Shown: positions 52,596 through 63,426 of the stretch, piece after piece
Numbering within the stretch: position 1 is the stretch's first letter
Layout of the letters: the number at the start of each line of letters is the position of its first letter
Assembly: GCF_039566955.1 (NCBI RefSeq)
Contig: NZ_CP154796.1
Coordinates: 4,774,001 to 4,838,000 of the forward strand
Direction of reading: 5' to 3'
Length of the DNA stretch: 64,000 nt
Source of the DNA: Micromonospora sp. DSM 45708
GTDB lineage: Bacteria > Actinomycetota > Actinomycetes > Mycobacteriales > Micromonosporaceae
Translations under genes and position numbers: made by a program
Notes under the pieces: model-generated
Told to the model about the DNA's origin: nothing
Database searches by the model: none
What the model saw: the letters and a program-made list of their open reading frames with translations, nothing else

Positions 52596-53816
52596 TCAGT
52601 TGACGACGAAGAGCAGCCGGTTCGGCGAGCCCGTGCCGGGGCTGGTCACCTTGCCGGTGGTGGCGTTGCTGGTCAGGTAGCTGGCCACCTGCGCCGGGGT
52701 GTAGGACGGGTTCGCCGACAGCACCAGCGCCGCCGCGCCGGCCACGTGCGGCGACGCCATCGAGGTGCCGCTGATCGTGTTGGTCGCGCTGTCGCTGCTG
52801 TTCCAGGACGACGTGATGGACGAGCCCGGGGCGAAGATGTCCACGCAGGTGCCGTAGTTGGAGAAGGACGAGCGGGCGTCGGTGCTGGTGGTGGAGCCCA
52901 CCGTGATCGCCGAGGCGACCCGGGCCGGCGAGGAGTTGCAGGCGTTGGCGTTGGAGTTGCCGGCCGCGAGCGCGTACGTGATGCCCGAGCTGATCGAGTT
53001 GGCCACCGCGTTGTCCAGCGTGGTGCTGACGCCGCCGCCGAGGCTCATGTTGGCCACCGCCGGCTTGACCGCGTTCGAGGTGACCCAGTTGACGCCGTTG
53101 ACCACGCCCGCGGTGGTGCCGCTGCCGGAGCAGTTGAGCACCTTGACCGCGATCAGACGGACGTCCTTGGCCACGCCGTACGTGCTGCCGCCGACCGTGC
53201 CGGCGACATGCGTCCCGTGGCCGTTGCAGTCGGTGTTGTTGCTGTCCACCGTGTTGGTGCCCCAGGTGGCCCGACCGCCGAACTGGCTGTGCGTGGTCCG
53301 GATGCCGGTGTCGATGATGTAAGCGCGCACGTTGCTGGCGGTGTTCGGGTAGGTGTAGGTGCCGTTCAGCGGCAGGTTGCGCTGGTCGATCCGGTCCAGC
53401 CCCCAGGTGGCGCCGGTCTGGGTGCCCTGGGCGGTCACCCGGCGGTCCTGCTCGACGTAGGCGACGGCCGGGTCGGCGGCCAGCCGACGCGCCTGCCCGG
53501 TGCTCATCTTCGCGCTGTAGCCGGTGAGGGCGGCGCTCCACACCGCGCCGACGCTGCCGCCGTAGCGCTTCGCCAGGCCGGCGGCCCGGTCCGGCACGGC
53601 GGTACGCGCGGTGCGGCTGTTCGCGGCGCCGACCGCGTCGCCCTTGAGCACGACCAGGTAGCTGCCGCTGACGGCGTCGGCGGCGCCGGCGAACCGGATC
53701 TGACCGGTCGGCGCGGCGAGGGCCGGGGTGGAGGCGGCGGCGGTGAGGGCCGCGGCGGCGGCCGTGACAGCGAGCGCGCGCAGCACGCGACGCCGGGGGG
53801 CGGACACGTCGGGCAT
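52596..53816 (-). CDS. Secreted subtilisin-like serine protease (S8 family)
   Basis: A 406-residue secreted protease. It has a signal peptide (about 1-35, with RRRVLRAL and a cleavage region near PALAAP) and an I9-type inhibitor propeptide (about 50-127, SYLVVLKGDAV to VAYVEQDRRV). The proteinase-K-like catalytic domain has Asp169 (AYIIDTGIRTTHSQF), His200 (CNGHGTHVAGTVGG) and Ser352 (ISGTSMASPHVAG). The ATG has an AGGGAG site. It has no C-terminal anchoring domain, so it is probably released. It stands alone with its own terminator. Confidence 0.96.
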   Translation of the reverse strand: MPDVSAPRRRVLRALAVTAAAAALTAAASTPALAAPTGQIRFAGAADAVSGSYLVVLKGDAVGAANSRTARTAVPDRAAGLAKRYGGSVGAVWSAALTGYSAKMSTGQARRLAADPAVAYVEQDRRVTAQGTQTGATWGLDRIDQRNLPLNGTYTYPNTASNVRAYIIDTGIRTTHSQFGGRATWGTNTVDSNNTDCNGHGTHVAGTVGGSTYGVAKDVRLIAVKVLNCSGSGTTAGVVNGVNWVTSNAVKPAVANMSLGGGVSTTLDNAVANSISSGITYALAAGNSNANACNSSPARVASAITVGSTTSTDARSSFSNYGTCVDIFAPGSSITSSWNSSDSATNTISGTSMASPHVAGAAALVLSANPSYTPAQVASYLTSNATTGKVTSPGTGSPNRLLFVVN

Positions 53817-53999
53817 CGTCTGGCTCCCTACCGGGCGGGCCGGTTCGTGGCCGGCGGACCGCCCATCGACGGATGTTGGGGGGAATGCTAACCACACATC
53901 GATGTTCATGAAAGAGATAGTTGCCGGGTAATACCTTCCGCACGCCGCAGCCGGCGGGTGCCCGCCACACCGGGGCGGTGGGCGAGGCAGGATGACCAC

Positions 54000-55484
54000 G
54001 TGGACCGTCACGAGATGCTGCTCTCCCCCGCCGGGGTCGACGCGCTGCGCACCGCGCTGACGTCGGCCGACTTCACCGCCAACGGGATCGCCGGGCGGCT
54101 CGGCTCGCAGGCCACCGGTGGGGTGGCCCGCAACGACTTCCGGGCCGCGCTGCGCGCCACCGAGGACCGCGACCGCCTGGGCACCCTGATCCGGGTGTTC
54201 ATCTGCGACCGCACCGAGCCGGAGCCGGTGGTGGCCGCCGCGCTGGCGCCACTGACGGTGGACGAGGCGCTCGCCGGCGGCCTCGTCGAACGGCACGGCG
54301 ACGGCCTGCGCGCCGGCGTCGACCTGGAGCCGTACGCCGACGACTGGTGGGTGCTCGCCGACGTGCCGGCCAGCGCCCGACCCGGCCGGCCGTTGCACGC
54401 CGAGCACGTGCTCGGCATCGGCGGGGCCACCCAGACGCTGATCAGCGCCGCCGTACGCCGCCCGGTGGAGACCGCGCTGGACCTCGGCACCGGCTCCGGC
54501 GTGCAGGCACTGCACCTGGGCACCCACGCCCGCCGGGTCACCGCCACCGACGTCTCGGAGCGGGCGCTGCGCTTCGCCGCCACCACCGCCGCGCTCAACG
54601 GCCAGGACTGGGAACTGCTCCGCGGCGACCTGGTCGCCCCGGTCGCCGGACGCCGCTTCGACCTGGTGGTCAGCAACCCGCCGTTCGTGGTCGGCCCGGG
54701 CACCACCACGCACGTCTACCGCGACTCCGGGCGGGTCGGCGACGCGATCGGCGCCGAGTTGGCCGCCGCCGCGCCGCACCTGCTCACCGACGGCGGCACC
54801 ATGCAGTACCTGGCGAACTGGGTGCACGTCACCGGCGAGGACTGGGCCGACCGGGTCACCGGCTGGTTCGCCGGCACCGGGCTGGACGCCTGGGTCATCC
54901 AGCGCGAGGTCGCCGACCCGATGGCGTACGTCAACCTCTGGCTCACCGACGTCGGGGAGAGCGCCGACCCGCAGCGGATGGAAGCGTGGCTGGACTGGTT
55001 CGACGCGCACAAGGTGGAGGCGATCGGCTTCGGCATCGTGTCGCTGCGCCGGGCCGGCCACGAGCAGCCGATCGTCCGGGTCGAGGACCTGCGCCAGCGG
55101 GTCGAACCACCGCTCGGCGACCGGATCGCCGACTGGTTCGACCGGCAGGACTGGCTGCGCGCCCGGGACACCGACGGTCTGCTCGCTGCCCGCTACCGCG
55201 CCGCCGACGGGCTCCAGCTCCGCCAGGAGGCCACCATGGGCGACGACGGCTGGGCGGTGGACCGGCAGGTCCTCGCCGCGCCGCGCGGGCTGCGCTGGTC
55301 CGAGGAGATCGACCCGCTGGTGCTCGCCCTGGTCGGCGGCGCGGACGGCCGACTGCCGCTGCGCGACCAGCTCGCCCTGCTCGCCGCCGCGCACGACGTG
55401 GCCCCGGACGAGCTGGCCGAGGCGGCCGGCCCGATCGTGGCGCACCTGGTCGAGCGCGGCCTCGTCGAGCCGGTGACGGACTGA
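54000..55484 (+). CDS. Class I SAM-dependent methyltransferase
   Basis: A 494-residue methyltransferase of the HemK/RlmG-like type. The N-terminal region (about 1-130) is a helical domain. The Rossmann core has motif [18 protein letters not shown], acidic loop ATDVSERAL and the target-site motif [15 protein letters not shown], the NPPF/Y type of N-methyltransferases. A roughly 150-residue helical C-terminal extension follows. The NPPF motif suggests methylation of an amide or exocyclic amine in RNA or protein. The GTG start is in frame. Its stop overlaps the dtd start (TGATG), so they are translated together. Confidence 0.87.
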   Translation: MDRHEMLLSPAGVDALRTALTSADFTANGIAGRLGSQATGGVARNDFRAALRATEDRDRLGTLIRVFICDRTEPEPVVAAALAPLTVDEALAGGLVERHGDGLRAGVDLEPYADDWWVLADVPASARPGRPLHAEHVLGIGGATQTLISAAVRRPVETALDLGTGSGVQALHLGTHARRVTATDVSERALRFAATTAALNGQDWELLRGDLVAPVAGRRFDLVVSNPPFVVGPGTTTHVYRDSGRVGDAIGAELAAAAPHLLTDGGTMQYLANWVHVTGEDWADRVTGWFAGTGLDAWVIQREVADPMAYVNLWLTDVGESADPQRMEAWLDWFDAHKVEAIGFGIVSLRRAGHEQPIVRVEDLRQRVEPPLGDRIADWFDRQDWLRARDTDGLLAARYRAADGLQLRQEATMGDDGWAVDRQVLAAPRGLRWSEEIDPLVLALVGGADGRLPLRDQLALLAAAHDVAPDELAEAAGPIVAHLVERGLVEPVTD

Positions 55485-55906
55485 TGCGGGCGCTGGTGCA
55501 GACCGTCGCCCGGGCCTGCGTCACGGTCGACGACGCGGTGGTGGGCGAGATCGCCGACGGGCTGCTGGTGCTGGTCGGCGTCACCCACGCCGACACCCCG
55601 CAGGTGGCCGCCACCATGGCCCGCAAGCTGCACGAACTGCGCATCCTGGACGACGAGCGCAGCGCCGCGGACACCGGGGCGCCGCTGCTCGTGGTCAGCC
55701 AGTTCACGCTCTACGGCGACGCCCGCAAGGGCCGGCGGCCGAGCTGGACCGCCGCCGCCCCGGCGGACGTCGCCGAGCCGCTGGTCGAGGCCGTGGTCGA
55801 GGAGCTGCGCGCCCGCGGCGCGACGGTGCAGACCGGCCGGTTCCGCACCCACATGCGGGTGGAGAGCGTCAACGTCGGCCCCCGCACGCTCCTGTTGGAC
55901 CTCTAG
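55484..55906 (+). CDS. dtd: D-aminoacyl-tRNA deacylase
   Basis: Removes D-amino acids mischarged onto tRNA. The 140-residue product shows the hallmark [19 protein letters not shown] and the cross-subunit Gly-cisPro motif in [12 protein letters not shown] (usually NDGPVT). The N-terminal strand is [15 protein letters not shown]. It starts with the ATG overlapping the upstream methyltransferase stop by one base. It ends in CTAG, whose complement is the stop of the convergent Spo0M gene. Confidence 0.95.
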   Translation: MRALVQTVARACVTVDDAVVGEIADGLLVLVGVTHADTPQVAATMARKLHELRILDDERSAADTGAPLLVVSQFTLYGDARKGRRPSWTAAAPADVAEPLVEAVVEELRARGATVQTGRFRTHMRVESVNVGPRTLLLDL

Positions 55907-56691
55907 AAGAACAGGCCGCGCCGGGACAACGACTGGCGGAGCCAGCCGTCGAGCTGGGCGGCCCAGTCGGTGCGGTCCGCCGTGGCGTGGTCGACAGTGA
56001 ACCGGCCGAACGCGTCGCGGCCCTCGGTGAACAGGCCGCCCCGCTTGTCCATCTCCAACACCACCTGCATCTGCCGCGGGTCGGTGACGAAGGTGACCTC
56101 GAGCTGGTTCATCGCGCCGGCGTACTGCGGCGCCGGATAGAACTCGATCTCCTGGTAGAACGGCAACTGCTGGTGTACGCCGTAGATGTGGCCCCGCTCG
56201 ACGTCGGCGCGGGCGAACCGGAAGCCCAGCCGCAGCAGCGCCTCCAGCAGCCGCTCCTGGGCCGGCAGCGGGTGCACCGCGACCGCGTCCAGGTCACCGG
56301 AGTCCACCGCGCGGGCCACCTCCAGCTCGGTCCGCAGCCCCATGGTCATGCCGTGCAGGTGCTGGCCGTACAGGTCGGTGAGCGGCGTCTCCCAGGGCAC
56401 CTGGAAGCGGAACGGCACGTCGTGGCGCTGCCCCGGGTCCAGCCGGAACGCGCCGGTCATCTGGACCCGGCCGAACTCCTGGTTGGTGTTGTACTCCGAG
56501 TCGCCGCTCTCCACCTCCACGCGGGTGAGCAGGCCGAGCGAGATCCAGCTCACGTCCACCGGGTGCTCGCCGCCGACCACCTGGATCCGGCCCTCCAGCT
56601 GACCGCCGGGGCGGCAGTTCGGGTTGGCCAGCACCGTCTGCACCGACGGCCCGCCCACCCCCATCGCCTGCATGAGCCGCTTGAAGACCAC
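55903..56691 (-). CDS. Spo0M family sporulation-control protein
   Basis: A 262-residue arrestin-like protein of the Spo0M family. It starts [17 protein letters not shown]. The core beta-sandwich contains [40 protein letters not shown] and [21 protein letters not shown]-terminal segment ends in [16 protein letters not shown]. Spo0M tunes sporulation in Bacillus; in actinobacteria its role is not established. The GTG start follows CGGAGAAC. It is divergent from the SigB-like gene, a possible link with stress or development, as inference. Confidence 0.92.
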   Translation of the reverse strand: MVFKRLMQAMGVGGPSVQTVLANPNCRPGGQLEGRIQVVGGEHPVDVSWISLGLLTRVEVESGDSEYNTNQEFGRVQMTGAFRLDPGQRHDVPFRFQVPWETPLTDLYGQHLHGMTMGLRTELEVARAVDSGDLDAVAVHPLPAQERLLEALLRLGFRFARADVERGHIYGVHQQLPFYQEIEFYPAPQYAGAMNQLEVTFVTDPRQMQVVLEMDKRGGLFTEGRDAFGRFTVDHATADRTDWAAQLDGWLRQSLSRRGLFF

Positions 56692-56912
56692 CTGAGTTCT
56701 CCGATCGCCGGTTCGTCCCCGGCCCTGCCGGCCGGTTCGCTGGCACGGTAACCGGGCGGGACAAGCCACAGCCGGGTTCCCCCGGATTCGTGTCGGGTCC
56801 CCGATCGCCTCACTCCCGTCTCACGCCCCGATTGCGAAGCTGTTTGTCACCGGCCCCCACCGCGCCGGCGGCACGGGCCGGTACGGCACGTAGGACACGG
56901 GGAGAGACAGAG

Positions 56913-57899
<987 letters not shown>

Positions 57900-57918
57900 C
57901 CGACGCTCTGCACCGACC

Positions 57919-57941
57919 GGCCCCGGCGGTTCGCCGGGGCC
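57919..57941. terminator. Hairpin between sigB-like and pat-like genes
   Basis: A 10-bp perfect stem GGCCCCGGCG / CGCCGGGGCC with loop GTT lies between convergent genes and can serve both. Confidence 0.75.
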
Positions 57942-57960
57942 TGTCGCGTGTGGGGCCGCC

Positions 57961-60516
57961 CTACAACCGGCGCGGGCCGGTGTCGGGGCGCGCGGCCTCC
58001 GCGCCGGTGCCGACGGTGGCGTGCAGCACCGAGATGCCGTCCGGGCGGGCCAGCACCGGGTTGAGCGTGAGCGAACGCACCCGCGGCTGCTCGTCGGCCA
58101 GCCGGCCGACCCGCAGCAGCAGGTCGACCAGGGCCGCCCGGTCCACCGGGGCGGCGCCCCGGTGCCCGTGCAGCAGCGGCGCGGCGCGCGGCTCGTCGAC
58201 CAGCTCGGCCGCGTCCCGGTCGGTCAGCGGCACCGCCCGCCAGGCCCGGTCACCGAGCAGCTCGGTCGCCACCCCGCCCAGCCCGAACCCGACCACCGGC
58301 CCGAACGCCGGATCCTCCACCAGCTCCACCACGCACGCCACGCCCGGCGCCACCATCGGCTGCACCAGCATCTCCGCGCCGAACACCGGAGCCATCTCGG
58401 CGTACGCGCGACGCACCGCCCCGGCGTCGGCCAGGTCGAGCCGGACCGCGCCCAGGTCGAGACGGTGGCGCAGCCCCGGGGCGGCGGCCTTCAGCGACAC
58501 CGGCCAGCCGAGCCGCTCCCCCGCCGCCACCGCCTCCTCCGCCGAACGGGCCGGCCCGGACGCCACCACGTCGATCCCGTACGCGCGCAGCAGCGCCGCC
58601 GGATCGGCCCCGTCCGGGCCCAGCGCGGCCTGCCCGGCCGCCCGGTCGACCCGGGTCAGCTCGGGCAGCACGCCCGGCGGCCGGCGCAGCCAGTCCGCGT
58701 ACCGGGTGACCCGGGCCAGCGCCCGCACCGCCTCCTCCACGCTCGGGTACGCCGGCACGCCGGTCGGCACCCGCCCGGCCAGGGACGTCGCCACCACCGG
58801 CTTGCCGGTGGCCCGCGCGTCCGGCAGCGCCGCCACGAAGTCCACCTCCGGGTCGGTGAGCTGACCGGGCAGCGGCGGCGCGAACACCGCCACCAGGGCG
58901 TCCACCCGTTCGTCCGCCGCGGCGGCGGCCAGCGCGGCGGCGTACGCGACCGCGCCGCCGGTCGGCCCGACGTCGTGCGGGTACCCGTCGACGACGAGCA
59001 GCCCCTGGGCGGCGCACGCGGTCGCGGCCAGCCCGCTCAGTGCCGACGAGTTGCCGACCACGGCGACCCGCCGACCGGCCGGCAACGGCTGGTGCGCCAA
59101 CAGCACGCCCACGTCGAGCAGCTCGGCGACCGTGTCCACCCGCAGCACCCCGGACTGCGCGAACAGCGCGCTCACCGCGACGGCGTCCAGCGCCGGCGCC
59201 TCGCCCACCCCCGGCGGCCGGGCCAACGACGCCAGCGCCACCACCGGCTTGCTCCGGCCGATGTGCCGGGCCAGCCGGGCGAACTTGCGGGGGTTGCCGA
59301 ACGTCTCCAGGTAGAGCGTGATCACGTCGGTGCCCGGATCGTCCTGCCAGTACTGCAACAGGTCGTTGCCGGACACGTCGGCCCGGTTGCCGGCCGAGAC
59401 GAAACTGGACAGCCCCAGCCCGCGCCGGGACGCCTCGGCCAGCAGCGCCACCCCGAACGCGCCGGACTGGCTGAACACGCCCACCCGGCCCGGCGCCGGC
59501 AGCACCGGGGCGAGCGTGGCGTTGAGCCGTACCGCCGGGTCGGTGTTGGCGACGCCGAGACAGTTCGGGCCGATTACCCGCATGCCGGCCAGGTGCGCGG
59601 CCCGTACCAGGGCCCGCTGCGCCGCCGCGCCGGCCGGGCCGGCCTCGGCGAACCCGGCCGAGATCACCACCAGCCCGTGCGCTCCCGCGTGGGCGGCATC
59701 CCGCACCACGTCGTGCACCGCGTCCGGCGGGACCACCACCACGGCCAGGTCGACGTCGAGGCCCGCGTCGGCCGCCGACGGGTACGCCGGCAACCCGGCC
59801 ACGGTCGCCGCGCTCGGGTGCACCGGCACGATCGAACCGGTGAACCCGCCGTCGCGCAGGTGCCCGAGCAGCGCCGCGCCGACGCCCTGGCCGGTGGTGC
59901 TGGCGCCGTAGACGGCGATGCCGCGCGGGGCGAGCAGCCGGGCGATGGACCGCGCCTCGGTGCGGTGCTCCCGGCCGCGCTGCACCGCGAGCGTCGCCTC
60001 GGTGGCGGCGATCGGGAAGCTCAGGTGCACCACGCCGTCGGCGTACTGGCGCTGGACCTGGTAACCGAAGTCGGCGAAGACCCGCAGCATCGTCCCGTTC
60101 GCCGGCAGCACCTCGGCGACGAAGTGCGCGATGCCGTGCCGGCCGGCCGCGTCCGCGAGGTGCTCCAGCAGCACCGAGCCGATGCCCCGGCCCTGGTAGG
60201 CGTCCTCCACCACGAACGCCACCTCGGCCTCGGGCGAGGCGGGACCGAGCCGCTCGTACCGGCCGACGGCCACGATCCGCTCGCCGGCCAGCACCACGAA
60301 CGCCTCCCGGTCGCGGTGGTCCACCGTGACGAACCGCTTCAGGTCCCGCTCCGGGATGCGCGGGTACGGCGAGAAGTACCGCAGGTAGCGGGTGCGCTCG
60401 GAGAAGCGGGCGTGCATCGCCACGATCGCCGCCGCGTCGTCCGGGCGGATCTGCCGCAGCTGGACGGTCGTGCCGTCGCTGAGCAGCACGTCCACCGGTT
60501 GCTCGACGGTGCTCAC
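57961..60516 (-). CDS. GNAT / ADP-forming acyl-CoA-synthetase-like protein acetyltransferase (Pat-type)
   Basis: An 851-residue fusion protein. Residues about 10-180 are a GNAT acetyltransferase with the acetyl-CoA loop VVEDAYQGRGIGSVLLEHL. The rest is an ADP-forming acyl-CoA synthetase-like region: CoA-binding domain (IAVYGASTTGQGVG), succinyl-CoA-ligase-like domain (VFSQSGAFG, IGPNCLGVAN) and ATP-grasp domain. The phospho-His motif SHTG expected after KPVVAL is replaced, so synthetase activity is unlikely. The order GNAT-first is the reverse of Salmonella Pat. The GTG after GAGGACC is chosen; a GTG six codons upstream is possible. It follows acuC on the same strand. Confidence 0.9.
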   Translation of the reverse strand: MSTVEQPVDVLLSDGTTVQLRQIRPDDAAAIVAMHARFSERTRYLRYFSPYPRIPERDLKRFVTVDHRDREAFVVLAGERIVAVGRYERLGPASPEAEVAFVVEDAYQGRGIGSVLLEHLADAAGRHGIAHFVAEVLPANGTMLRVFADFGYQVQRQYADGVVHLSFPIAATEATLAVQRGREHRTEARSIARLLAPRGIAVYGASTTGQGVGAALLGHLRDGGFTGSIVPVHPSAATVAGLPAYPSAADAGLDVDLAVVVVPPDAVHDVVRDAAHAGAHGLVVISAGFAEAGPAGAAAQRALVRAAHLAGMRVIGPNCLGVANTDPAVRLNATLAPVLPAPGRVGVFSQSGAFGVALLAEASRRGLGLSSFVSAGNRADVSGNDLLQYWQDDPGTDVITLYLETFGNPRKFARLARHIGRSKPVVALASLARPPGVGEAPALDAVAVSALFAQSGVLRVDTVAELLDVGVLLAHQPLPAGRRVAVVGNSSALSGLAATACAAQGLLVVDGYPHDVGPTGGAVAYAAALAAAAADERVDALVAVFAPPLPGQLTDPEVDFVAALPDARATGKPVVATSLAGRVPTGVPAYPSVEEAVRALARVTRYADWLRRPPGVLPELTRVDRAAGQAALGPDGADPAALLRAYGIDVVASGPARSAEEAVAAGERLGWPVSLKAAAPGLRHRLDLGAVRLDLADAGAVRRAYAEMAPVFGAEMLVQPMVAPGVACVVELVEDPAFGPVVGFGLGGVATELLGDRAWRAVPLTDRDAAELVDEPRAAPLLHGHRGAAPVDRAALVDLLLRVGRLADEQPRVRSLTLNPVLARPDGISVLHATVGTGAEAARPDTGPRRL

Positions 60517-60541
60517 CGGTCGGTCCTCGCCCACCGCCGGC

Positions 60542-61723
60542 TCAGTCGCGGGGGTCGTGCGGGTCGAGCCCGAGCAGCGGGAAGACGGCCTTGCGGGTGG
60601 CCGCGACCGCCCGGTCCACCGCGTTCGGCTCGCCGCTGGGCTGCCAGGGCTGGAACTCCGGGTCGACGTCGTCGGTCATCCGCAGCGGGACGTCGTGGCC
60701 GGGCCGTCGGCGCGCGGCCAGCTCCCGCCAGCCCGGCGGGGTGAGCGTCGCCGGGTCCAGCGGCTCGCCGGTGGCCACCGCGAGCAGGTGCGTCCAGGCC
60801 CGGGGCACCACCTCGACCAGCGCGTACCCGCCGCCGCCGGTGGCCACCCAGCGGCCGTCGCACAGCTCGTCGGCGAGCGCCCGCAACGCCCGGTAGGTGG
60901 CCCGCTGCCCGTCCACGGACAGGTGCAGGTCGGCCAGCGGGTCGCTGCGGTGCCCGTCCGCGCCGCACTGGGTGATGAGCACCTGGGGCCGGAACGCGCG
61001 CAGCACCGACGGCACCACCGCGTGGAACGCCCGCTGCCAGCCGGCGTCGCCGACCCCCGGCGGCAGCGGCACGTTGACCGCGCTGCCCTCCGCGCCGGGC
61101 CCGCCGGTCTCGTCCGGGAAACCGGTGCCGGGGAAGAGCGCCAGCGGGGTCTCGTGCAGGCTGACCGTGAGCACCCGCGGGTCCCGGTAGAAGACCTCCT
61201 GCACCCCGTCGCCGTGGTGCACGTCCACGTCGACGTACGCGATCCGTTCCGCGCCCAGGTCGAGCAGGCGGGCGATGGCCACCGCCGGATCGTTGTAGAC
61301 GCAGAAGCCGGCGGCCCGGGCCGGCATGGCGTGGTGCAGGCCGCCGGCCACGTTCACCGCGCGCCGCGCCTCGCCCCGCCAGACCGCCTCGGCGGCGGCC
61401 ACGGTGGCGCCGACGATCAGCGCGCTGGACTCGTGCATCCCGTCGAAGACCGGATTGTCCGAGGTGCCGAGCCCGAAGCCGGCGAAGAGCGGGTCGCGCG
61501 GCGCGGCCCGGACCGCGTCCAGGTAGGCCGGATCGTGCACCCGGGTGAGCAGCGCGTCGTCGGCCGGCTCGGGCCTGACCAGGCGCACGCCGGGCCGGTC
61601 GAGCACACCCAGCTCGCGGGCGAGCGCCATGGTCAGCTCGACGCGGACCGGGTCGAGGGGATGATCCCCCATGTCGTAGGCGAGGAGGGCGGAGTCCCAC
61701 AGCACCACCGTGTCGTCGGCCAT
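60542..61723 (-). CDS. acuC: AcuC-like class I histone deacetylase family protein
   Basis: A Zn2+-dependent lysine deacetylase. The 393-residue product has ALLAYDMGDHPLDPVRVELT, the His-His site AGGLHHAMPARAAGFCVYND, and the metal motif AYVDVDVHHGDGVQEVFY with the Asp and His ligands. It also has TQCGADGHRSDPLA and ATGGGGYAL. In Bacillus, AcuC with the acetyltransferase AcuA controls acetyl-CoA synthetase; here the neighbour is a Pat-type acetyltransferase, so the two form a matched write/erase pair. The 25-nt gap suggests co-transcription. Confidence 0.93.
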   Translation of the reverse strand: MADDTVVLWDSALLAYDMGDHPLDPVRVELTMALARELGVLDRPGVRLVRPEPADDALLTRVHDPAYLDAVRAAPRDPLFAGFGLGTSDNPVFDGMHESSALIVGATVAAAEAVWRGEARRAVNVAGGLHHAMPARAAGFCVYNDPAVAIARLLDLGAERIAYVDVDVHHGDGVQEVFYRDPRVLTVSLHETPLALFPGTGFPDETGGPGAEGSAVNVPLPPGVGDAGWQRAFHAVVPSVLRAFRPQVLITQCGADGHRSDPLADLHLSVDGQRATYRALRALADELCDGRWVATGGGGYALVEVVPRAWTHLLAVATGEPLDPATLTPPGWRELAARRRPGHDVPLRMTDDVDPEFQPWQPSGEPNAVDRAVAATRKAVFPLLGLDPHDPRD

Positions 61724-61770
61724 GCGGCCATCGTCGCATGCGGGCGCGGATGCGCCCACCAGCCGCGCGC

Positions 61771-62628
61771 TCACCGGCCCGACGGGCCGCCGGTCGCCAC
61801 CGGACGGGCCGGGTCGGCCACCCACTCGCTCCAGGAGCCGACGTACAGCGCCGCGTCCGGTCGGCCGGCCAGGTGCAGCGCCAGCACCGTCTGCGCGGCG
61901 GTCACTCCCGAGCCGCAGTACGCCCCGACCGGCGTGTCCCCGGTCACCCCGGCCGCGGCGAACCGGGCGCGCAGCGCCTCGGCGGCCGGGAACCGGCCCC
62001 GGGTGGCGTACTCCGGGGCGGGCAGGTTGACCGCGCCCGGCACGTGCCCGGCGACCGGGTCGACCGGCTCGGTCTCGCCCCGGTAGCGCGGGGCGGCCCG
62101 CACGTCGAGCAGCACCGCGTCGTCGGCGGCGGCGAGCCGGGCGGCCTGCCCGGCGTCGAGCACCGGCAGCCCGCCCGGGGTGACCGTCACGTCGCCGGGC
62201 GCCGGGGTGGGCGTCGCGGTGTCCACCGGCAGGCCGGCGGCGACCCAGGCCGGGAAGCCGCCGTGCAGCACCCGGACCGCGCGGTGCCCCGCCCAGCGCA
62301 GCGTCCACCAGGCCCGGGCGGCGGACATGCCGTCGCCGCCGTCGTACACCACCACCGGGTGACCGGCGCGGACGCCGGCGGCCCGCAGCGCGGCCTGCAA
62401 CGCGGCGGGGTCGGGCAGCGGGTGCCGACCGGCGGCGCCCGGCGGCCCGCACAGCTCGGTGTCCAGGTCGACGAAGACGGCACCGGGCAGGTGGCCGGCG
62501 GCGTGGTCGTCGCGGCCGGGCGGACCGACCAGCCGCCAGCGGACGTCGAGCAGGACGGGCGGGTCGGCGCGGTCGAGTTCGGCGGCGAGCCGGTCCGGCT
62601 CGACCAACAGCTCTGCGGTTCCGGACAT
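61771..62628 (-). CDS. Thiosulfate/3-mercaptopyruvate sulfurtransferase (two-domain rhodanese)
   Basis: A 285-residue sulfurtransferase that moves a sulfane sulfur from thiosulfate or 3-mercaptopyruvate to cyanide or another thiol. The inactive N-terminal rhodanese domain has LLDVRWRLVG and GHLPGAVFVDLDTEL. The active C-terminal domain has LLDVRAAPRYRGE and GHVPGAVNLPAPE. Its Cys lies in the loop AYCGSGVTA; the loop CGSGVTA suggests 3-mercaptopyruvate. It is divergent from the IdeR-like regulator across 98 nt. Confidence 0.93.
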   Translation of the reverse strand: MSGTAELLVEPDRLAAELDRADPPVLLDVRWRLVGPPGRDDHAAGHLPGAVFVDLDTELCGPPGAAGRHPLPDPAALQAALRAAGVRAGHPVVVYDGGDGMSAARAWWTLRWAGHRAVRVLHGGFPAWVAAGLPVDTATPTPAPGDVTVTPGGLPVLDAGQAARLAAADDAVLLDVRAAPRYRGETEPVDPVAGHVPGAVNLPAPEYATRGRFPAAEALRARFAAAGVTGDTPVGAYCGSGVTAAQTVLALHLAGRPDAALYVGSWSEWVADPARPVATGGPSGR

Positions 62629-62726
62629 GCGACCCAGTCAACACCATCCCGCCATCGACCTCCCGCTTCGCCTGCGGTGGAGCGTCGGTGGTTACGGGTA
62701 GCATCGGACGCCGGGAGGCCGCTGAC

Positions 62727-63413
62727 GTGAAGCACGACCTGGTTGACACGACCGAGATGTACCTGCGCACCATCCTCGAGTTGGAGGAGGAGGGTGTGCC
62801 GCCGCTGCGCGCCCGCATCGCCGAGCGGCTCCGGCAGAGCGGCCCGACCGTCAGCCAGACCGTCGCCCGGATGGAGCGCGACGGTCTGCTCACCGTCGAG
62901 GGCGACCGGCACCTGACCCTCACCGCGCTGGGCCGCAACACCGCGGTCTCGGTGATGCGCAAGCACCGGCTGGCCGAGCTGCTGCTGGTCAACGTGATCG
63001 GGATGCCCTACGAGGAGGCCCACGAGGAGGCCTGCCGCTGGGAGCACGTGATGAGCGACGCGGTCGAGAAGCGGGTCTACGACCTGCTCAACCGCCCGAC
63101 CCGGTCGCCGTACGGCAACCCGATCCCGGGGCTGGAGGAGCTGGGCGACCCGGGCCAGCCGCCGACCGAGACCGTCGAGAGCGAGCGGAACCTGGCCTTC
63201 CCCGGCCTGTCCGGCTCGGTGGTGGTGCGGCGGATCTGCGAGAGCGTGCAGACCGACGCGGACGTGCTCCGGCAGTTGCACGCGGCGGGCGTCGACCCGG
63301 GCGCCACCGTCACCGTGGCGCAGGAGCGCGACGGCGTCTCCATCGACCGCTCCGGCGACCGGGTGCGGCTGCCCCGCGAGGTGGCCTCCCGCGTCTTCGT
63401 CGCGGCCCGCTGA
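62727..63413 (+). CDS. ideR: Iron-dependent repressor, IdeR/DtxR type
   Basis: An Fe2+-activated transcriptional repressor of iron uptake. The 228-residue product has an N-terminal winged helix (about 1-73, with RIAERLRQSGPTVSQTVARM). The dimer/metal domain carries ligands that line up with DtxR one residue offset: Met11, Cys103, Glu106, His107 (EEACRWEHVMS), His80, Glu84 and His99. The SH3-like third domain begins after a Pro-rich linker (VESERNLAFPGLSG). The Cys ligand favours an iron (IdeR) over a manganese (MntR) sensor. The GTG start follows GGGAGG; a start 13 codons upstream is less likely. Confidence 0.93.
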   Translation: MKHDLVDTTEMYLRTILELEEEGVPPLRARIAERLRQSGPTVSQTVARMERDGLLTVEGDRHLTLTALGRNTAVSVMRKHRLAELLLVNVIGMPYEEAHEEACRWEHVMSDAVEKRVYDLLNRPTRSPYGNPIPGLEELGDPGQPPTETVESERNLAFPGLSGSVVVRRICESVQTDADVLRQLHAAGVDPGATVTVAQERDGVSIDRSGDRVRLPREVASRVFVAAR

Positions 63414-63426
63414 CGGGCCGGCCGGC

